Shown here: positions 58,100 to 64,000 of the stretch, one piece after another
Numbering within the stretch: the stretch's first letter is position 1
How the letters are laid out: every line of letters starts with the position of its first letter
Origin: Lumbricus terrestris
Taxonomy: Eukaryota > Annelida > Clitellata > Crassiclitellata > Lumbricidae
NCBI GenBank assembly: GCA_949752735.1
Contig: OX457044.1
Location: 15,492,322-15,556,321 of the forward strand
DNA length: 64,000 bases
Reading direction: 5' to 3'
Position numbers and translations under genes: made by a program
The notes under the pieces: generated by a model
What the model was told of the DNA's origin: nothing
Database searches by the model: none
The model's input: only the letters and a program-made list of their open reading frames with translations

Positions 58100-59931
58100 C
58101 ATCGCCCAAGATAGGCTGACTAATAAGATCACAGAGTTAGTAAGGAGTTTGACCCAAAAACATCTTAATGTTATGAAAGAGAATTTAAACTGAATCAGAC
58201 CAGTTAAGGGAAGCAAAGTGGGACTCATGGATGACAATTATGCACAAATTGACAATTATGCACAAATTTGACTCATATTTTGAAATTTGGGGCAGCCAGT
58301 CACTCACTCAAAGCTACTTTTCTATATCATTACAGATTGTATTAGCGGAAGAATAACATTTTTACATAAACTCAACAGCATCGAACAATTAGAAGAATTT
58401 CTTTTACTGGCACAATACATGATATGAGTCGAAGAATACAGCATGCTGACAAACTGCGTAGCACCGACAAGAAATTTACCAAAGTCTAGTTGTGCTTAAA
58501 TATAAAGCAGACCGAAACTGAAATGTGGTTTTGAAGTATTACTGGAATCCGACTAAAAAAAACTAGTATAGCATTGAATGGAGATTGCCAAGTCTACCTG
58601 TCGAGTTTTACATCTTACACAAGTCTTCTTATAGAACTCTGCTAACCATTTTTTCTCTACAATTAGCAACCTCAGAACTACTTTTTAAACTTACTTTCTC
58701 AGTAGGACGTTTCATTCATTCAGGATTTTTATCTCATTGCATAAATATATATATTACACATATATATATATGTTGCATAATTGAGCAACATATATATATA
58801 TATATATATATAAAGATTACTGAATAAAGCTTTAACAATTGAGTGTACTAAAAATGACTGGGCAATGCAGCTCACCGTTTAAGTGTCAACCCTATTCAAT
58901 CGGCCGCATTGCTTTCTCGGGAATTCAGATAAGATTTCAACTGGCCTGTCTGAGCTCTGATATCATTTGCACAATGAGTACTCCTATCCTTACATCCCTT
59001 ACTGAAGACTGTGATCTTTAACGTTTTTTTTACTGAGCTGTCATAGAATCTTTATGCATCCCATGTTGCTGCGCTAAGGTCTGGAACCTACAACCAATGC
59101 TCTCCAATGCTTGAAATTGCTTCCTTCATTCAAGGAATGCCCCAGACTTGTCTCATTTCACTGTCTTTTTAAACTCTGGTTATCTCAGTGGCCATCAACT
59201 GGTGACCAACTAACCTAACCACACACTCTGTGTGAGTTTGTGCATGCTAATATTTTTACACTAATAATGACAACTATTTCATCAATTAAAGAAAGTGCTT
59301 CAAAATTCAAACATTGAAAGCCAACTCTTCAATCATAACAACCTTTTCTATATCAGAACTTTATGTCTTAAAGTTAATGACAGAATTTGATTTTGCAAAG
59401 AGTCACCAACAACAAAGTCCAATTAAAAAAAAGATTACTATGAATTCGCTATAGCACACACAACATTGCAGCTGATCATTATTAATAAAATTGCTAGGTA
59501 ATTTAAACTGCAGGAAAACTCTATTAGATAAACTAGAACCACTCATATCTAATATGTCTTAGATAAGTCTATCTTAACACCGAACATTTTTAAACAAAAG
59601 TCACTGACAAAGTTGAAAAGTCGCCCGCTGATTTGACAGTAAACAATTGCACTATTTCTCAAAACAAACTAGAAACAATGAGTAGCCAATAAAAGTTAAC
59701 TAAGAACCGTAACTGAATCGTTCGTTAGTGAATGTCATCTGTTCATAAAATAAGAGGACGAGAATACTGCAGTCGTTGCCAATGTTAAAAGAAAAACACA
59801 TCATCATCTAAATGTGATTAACTTCAATCACTGAAGCAGAGATCATTTTGAAAAGAACTGCTCAATATGTCAAAAGAAATAGCATGATCAATTGAAGAAA
59901 CTTTACTTAAATGAAGACTGCTACAACTCCT
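58100..59931. other. AT-rich stretch without gene, may be 14-3-3 3' UTR or downstream
   Basis: Contains ATAT microsatellites near 58745-58812. No splice-bounded exon was seen on either strand. The 3' end of the 14-3-3 transcript cannot be placed from sequence alone. Confidence 0.4.
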
Positions 59932-60014
59932 TTAACCCGTTCCCGCCGGATCGGGTCGCTAGCGACCCGATTAACCCAATAGGTATCGGAAAAATTCCGG
60001 CGGGAATGGGTTAA
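59932..60014. mobile_element. 75-bp piggyBac-like miniature element
   Basis: TTAA at 59932-59935 and 60011-60014. Element ends CCCGTTCCCGCCGG and, inverted, CCCATTCCCGCCGG. It contains the internal palindrome TCGGGTCGCTAGCGACCCGA. The flanks are diverged copies of one sequence (ATGTCAAAAGAAATAGCATG / ACATCAAAAGAAATAGCACA), so the insertion lies between or within a local tandem duplication. Confidence 0.82.
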
Positions 60015-60550
60015 CTGCTTAAGACATCAAAAGAAATAGCACAATCAATTTAAGAAAATTTACTTAAACAAGATTGTCGTAACTTCTTTAAAAAATAACC
60101 AGCCTCTCTATATAACTAATTTCATTTCTACTGCTTTCCGGTAACATAACTGAATAAATTCCACAATTTCTCCAGAATAAAGATAAACATTTGGCCACAT
60201 TTGTTTAGAAATTGAACACATTTTTCCATCAACTTATGAATTTCCAGTAATAGCACTTACACAATAACTACTCAACAGCTTATTGACATGACAATAATTG
60301 TACACAAATCATTTTGATATAGAAGTTTTAACGTCATCTTACATCATCATCTTTCCTATTTCAGTTTCTAAGCCTGCCATTGCTGCAGTTGTACAGATGA
60401 CATCCTACTGCTGTCCTGATTTTCAAATGCCTACTGCTAGACTGTACATGAATAAATATGCATTTGCATACATATTTATTTACATACAAACTTTCTGTAT
60501 CAAAAGAAAACACAAAGCGTTCTGTACACATGAAGTAGCAAAACAATTGT

Positions 60551-61010
60551 AAGCAATATAAGAAGACATGGCTGATTTCAGTCCCTCAAAACACAGTGAA
60601 ACAAAAGGCCAAAGAAGAGCATAATATATATAATGAGAAGGTTAAAGAAATTTCAACATCACAAAATCACAACAAAGTTGTCACTATCACTTTAAAGTTT
60701 AAGCAATACAATAAGACATGCTTAGTTTTTCCAATCACTTTTAGAACAAACAGTGAACCAAAGGGCTAAATAAGAGCGCATATAATCTTATATGAGAAGG
60801 CTAAAGAATTTCAACATCAAACATCACAAAATCACGACAAAGTTGTTAGTTTAAAGTTCAGGCATTACAATAGGAGATTTACTGGTTTTCAGTCAATTTT
60901 AGAACAAACAGTGAACCAAAAGGCCAAAGAGGAGCACATATGGACAAGAAGGCCAAAAAACTTTCAACATCACAAAATCACAACAAAGCTGCCACTGTAA
61001 AGTTCAAGAT
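60551..61010. repeat. 155-bp tandem repeat, 3 diverged copies
   Basis: Copies start near 60551, 60702 and 60860. Each contains AACAGTGAACCAAAAGGC, a GAGAAGG(C/T)(T/C)AAAGAA block, TCAACATCACAAAATCAC and AACAAAGTTGT. It lies about 1.8-2.3 kb beyond the 14-3-3 stop codon on the minus strand, so it may be transcribed in that 3' UTR. Confidence 0.8.
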
Positions 61011-62808
61011 GACAACAACAAGCAGACAAAGGATTAACTCTACGGAGAAAGCTGTTAGATTTAATGCCCAACAGAAATGAAAGTCCTGGCAGGTGAAGAT
61101 CATGAAAATAAACAAAATTTTCCACATTTGATTCCCCACAAGCACTTATGAAAAGCCAAACTGTAAGAGCACCAAGCAGCACCACAAATTAATCTGATGC
61201 CTTCAGACAATTCCAGGAAACCAACCATTCTTTAAAGTGAAGAGTCAAAGCACACACACACACAATAAGCAGAATCAATGCCTCCAGATATTGTCAAGGA
61301 AATCAAGAAGTGATAGCCGTATAAAGTTGAGAAATGGAACTGCTTGGTACCTCGGTGTCAGCAAACTGATTTAACAGAACAAAATCTGCTTCAACCAAAA
61401 GCAAATAGCATAGCATTAAAACAATTGTCAGAAGCATCAGTAGAGCAAAGTTAAAATCAGGAGCAGGATTTGAAAGACTAGGAAAAATCAGAATTTACAC
61501 CTCGATAGCCTGCAAGCACGTCGTCGTGCACGAATACCCTAGTTACACCATAAAAGAAATGCAGAGACAGTAAATAAAACAGGAAAACAGACATGCTGAA
61601 ACACTAGGTAAACATGAGAAAACAACCATATAACAGCACAAGTACAATAACTACTGACTACAGAAAATGTTCTGCTACAAATTTCTGTCAACACTTACAG
61701 TGAAGTCATCATGGATAAGACTGACTTCACTATGGATGTGACTACCTGGCAGCTAAATTATTGAGCATATGATTAAAATTGCAGAATGGACAGCTAGAGT
61801 TGTAATACCATCAACTGCTGGGAAAAGACCTTACAGATTTGTGCCAATACCATGCCAGTGTTCAAGTCTGCAGGCAAAAATGTGATATCCATACAGCAAG
61901 AGTTTACTTTAAACACATACATACCAAAATTTTCTCAGCTCCAAACTAACACCGAATTCCAAAATCTTCAGTAATCTGGGCACAATCAGCATATCGAACA
62001 TTTAAAAAGTGGTTTCATGATCTGTGTTTAGCATTCAGCACACAAAGCCAGTAGCTTTTTACTAGATTCACTGTACAATAAACAAACTACTCAGAAACAA
62101 CCACAGGGCTGTTTAGTAAAGTCACCTGACTTGGACAGAAAAGTATGGCACGCACAAACACACACGCTCTAACATAACTAGACCTGTCAGACCAGGAGGA
62201 TAGCACCATGGAGACTTTAGCACGGAAGATTCAGCGTCACATCTTTTTCACTTGAAAATGTGCACAAAGCTGTTTAATTATGATAATCTTAAAACATAAG
62301 ACAGCTACATTTCCAATTGTTACACAGTCTGAAAATCAGAGTCTTTACAACGGTGTTACACTTTATCGCATCTGTCATAGGAATTTTGGAATTGAAAATG
62401 TAGCACATCATTGCCAGGTTTAAATTTTCTTACCTTACCCTAAATTTTCTAGTAAATGAATTTGCTGATCTTCCATTGCTAATCTCTCCCTAGCAGCAGA
62501 GAGCACAATATTCTAGGTAGGTTGGACAGCCGTGAGAGATTGCTGAACTTAGAACTGCTTGACCAGAGTAAATCGTATCTGACAGAATCGTTGATTATGC
62601 TAAGGACAGGCAGGCAGGCAGACAGATCTATTATACCTAACAACCTCTGGATAAAAATCTAGCACTTCATCATGTATGTGTCAGTGAGAACAGAGGAACT
62701 TTAGAGAATACTTCTGACTGAAGACGACGACGACTTCCTTAGCTGTGCAGGCATCCCATCATCAGGTTGTTACCTGTCAGGGAGAGCCTCACTGCCGCCA
62801 ACAAGGAG

Positions 62809-62871
62809 TTAGTTGTTGTCACCACCTTCACCAGCCTCTGCTTCATCTCCCTGGGCATCTGCAGTCCACAG
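62809..62871 (-). CDS. YWHAZ-like: 14-3-3 protein, last coding exon (C-terminal tail)
   Basis: Twenty codons and a TAA stop: LWTADAQGDEAEAGEGG followed by DNN. This is the C-terminal tail of 14-3-3 proteins (LWTSDTQGDEAEAGEGGEN in the zeta/beta group). The acceptor GTTGTTTGGCAG sits in phase 0 exactly before LWT, where animal 14-3-3 genes have their last intron. 14-3-3 proteins are cytosolic dimeric adaptors that bind phosphorylated Ser/Thr motifs; the tail covers the binding groove. The other exons are beyond the right edge and the 3' UTR extends leftwards. The zeta-like assignment rests on the tail alone. Confidence 0.9.
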   Translation of the reverse strand: MWTADAQGDEAEAGEGGDNN

Positions 62872-62929
62872 CTGCCAAACAACAACAACACAACTGTTCT
62901 AAGTAGATACCTAACATAGTAACTGGCAG

Positions 62930-63002
62930 TATTATTATTATTATTATTAAATAAATTTGTAACGCGCGCAATGTCACACCGAAATGTGAATCTGAGGCGC
63001 AG
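62930..63002 (-). mobile_element. LINE 3' tail with (ATT)n end
   Basis: The plus strand shows (ATT)n, then AAATAAATTTGTAACGCGCGC and GTGAATCTGAGGCGC. Its inverse matches the LINE tail at 9740-9790. It is a second LINE tail family, distinct from the CTTGAAGGGG family. It lies in the last intron of the 14-3-3 gene, directly upstream of the terminal exon. Confidence 0.6.
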
Positions 63003-63329
63003 TACAACATCTCTTTTTCAGACACTGAGACATATGAAAGTTAACTGCATGAAATTCTGGTCAAAACGAATTAACATCATCAAGGCCATGACTAGATTAA
63101 GATTAAATTACTCTAAACAGATTTTCTCGAAATTCAGCATTTGCAAAGGCATTATATTATTCACAATGAGAGAGCACACCAATGCCAGAAGAACCTCTTA
63201 GGAAGTAGCCAGTAACTCATTCTCTTTCAGATGAATGTACAAAAGTTTGGATTAATTCTGAGCTGTTGCCTGATACTAGTTTTTGCTGCCATTTCAATGA
63301 AAGCGGCTCTCAGTTTAGGATTATCAATG

Positions 63330-63690
63330 TTGATAAAAGCATCCGTCTGGCGGTCCTTAATTGGTAGTGCGCCTTCCTACTTATCTGATCTCTGTCGCCC
63401 TGTCTCTGTCGTAGCCTCCCGTAGAATTTTACGCTCTTCGACCAATGGAAAGCTGCTGGTCCCTCGAACCCGCTCTGCTACCAGACAGCGTCAAGCCTTC
63501 TCGGTTGTTGGCCCGTCCACATGGAATGGGCTCCCGCTTGCACTACGCTTACTACCTCGGAATAATTTGCCTGCTTTCTACAAGTTGCTCAAGACCTATC
63601 TTTTTAGCTGTGGCTGGACTGGGAGCGCCTCTGAGTAGGCTTCTTGAAGGGGTGCTATATAAGTTTTCGGAATGAATGAATCCGGCTAAT
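63330..63690 (+). mobile_element. CR1/L2-like LINE 3' end with (GAAT)n tail
   Basis: A plus frame reads IGSAPSYLSDLCRPVS, then LVPRTRSATRQRQAFSVVGP, STWNGLPLALR and LLKTYLFSCGWTGSASE plus stop, the standard C-terminal block of CR1/L2-type polymerases. The 3' end TGGGAGCGCCTCTGAGTAG, CTTGAAGGGGTGCTATATAA, then GAATGAATGAAT is shared with the local SINEs. The frame is unbroken, so the copy is young. It sits in the last 14-3-3 intron. From 63691 to 64000 no feature is seen. Confidence 0.88.
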
Positions 63691-64000
63691 GCAATAAAAC
63701 AACCAAAAAATGCAATAAAACACCTGAAAACCTCTGTAATGCCTAAACTGCCTCTCCAACACACAGCTATTGGCTCAGATAATGAGCAAGGGTTACAGTA
63801 AGTTTTCCTAACGGCTTCTGAAATCATGGTCCAAGTGGGTGGGCTTGCAGTGTGATGATTAAACAATTGGCAAAATGTCAGCCTTTTCACCAAATTGAGA
63901 CAGGGCACTTGGTATTAATTAATCACGACTTCTATCTTTTCTAGTGTACAAACACTGGAAATTTTCAATAAGCCTGTTTTGCGTGTATGTATATGATGAT

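Overview
This is a window of an intron-rich animal nuclear genome. Coding exons have GT-AG borders and conserved reading phases, introns reach 16.6 kb, and most of the DNA is transposon-derived: hAT and piggyBac-like DNA elements, RTE and CR1/L2-like LINEs, and tRNA-derived SINEs. Base composition is AT-rich. The repeat set and the recurring octamer TAGGCCTA suggest a marine invertebrate, but the sequence does not fix the species.

Positions 1-30,116 (minus strand) hold seven coding exons of a GSE1-like gene (genetic suppressor element 1, a partner of LSD1/CoREST/HDAC corepressor complexes). The chain is 30116-29931, 13350-13187, 11772-11455, 9213-8992, 6594-6226, 3850-3648 and 2916-1926. Reading phases agree at every junction except 6226/3850. 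The start and the 3' end of the gene lie outside what can be seen. Its introns carry a 1.28 kb hAT element, an RTE LINE nested in an older LINE, a second hAT element, SINEs, a 1.74 kb 20-bp minisatellite with a 618-bp higher-order period, a long CAG tract, and a 2.4 kb near-perfect palindromic element with a 4-bp target duplication.

Positions 30,117-42,500 have no confident host gene. They hold LINE relics, a MITE with 19-bp perfect terminal repeats, a possible exon at 36505-36615, a 5'-truncated reverse transcriptase, and a 3.6 kb structure with long inverted ends enclosing a decayed reading frame and a LINE fragment.

Positions 42,546-54,974 (plus strand) carry a tentative four-exon gene for an unrecognised protein of about 414 residues with a PPDY motif. 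Its introns contain small hAT-type MITEs, a larger hAT element with a decayed BED-type transposase, a piggyBac-like miniature element and a LINE 3' end.

Positions 55,000-64,000 are mostly non-coding. The last coding exon of a 14-3-3 gene lies at 62871-62809 (minus strand); its other exons are beyond the right edge and its 3' UTR runs leftwards. A CR1/L2-like LINE 3' end at 63,330-63,690 shares its 3' tail with the SINEs of this window, as expected if that LINE mobilises them.

The unusual content is in the repeats: the palindrome, the higher-order minisatellite, the SINE/LINE tail sharing and the undefined long-inverted-repeat element. I saw no clear new enzymatic or defence system.
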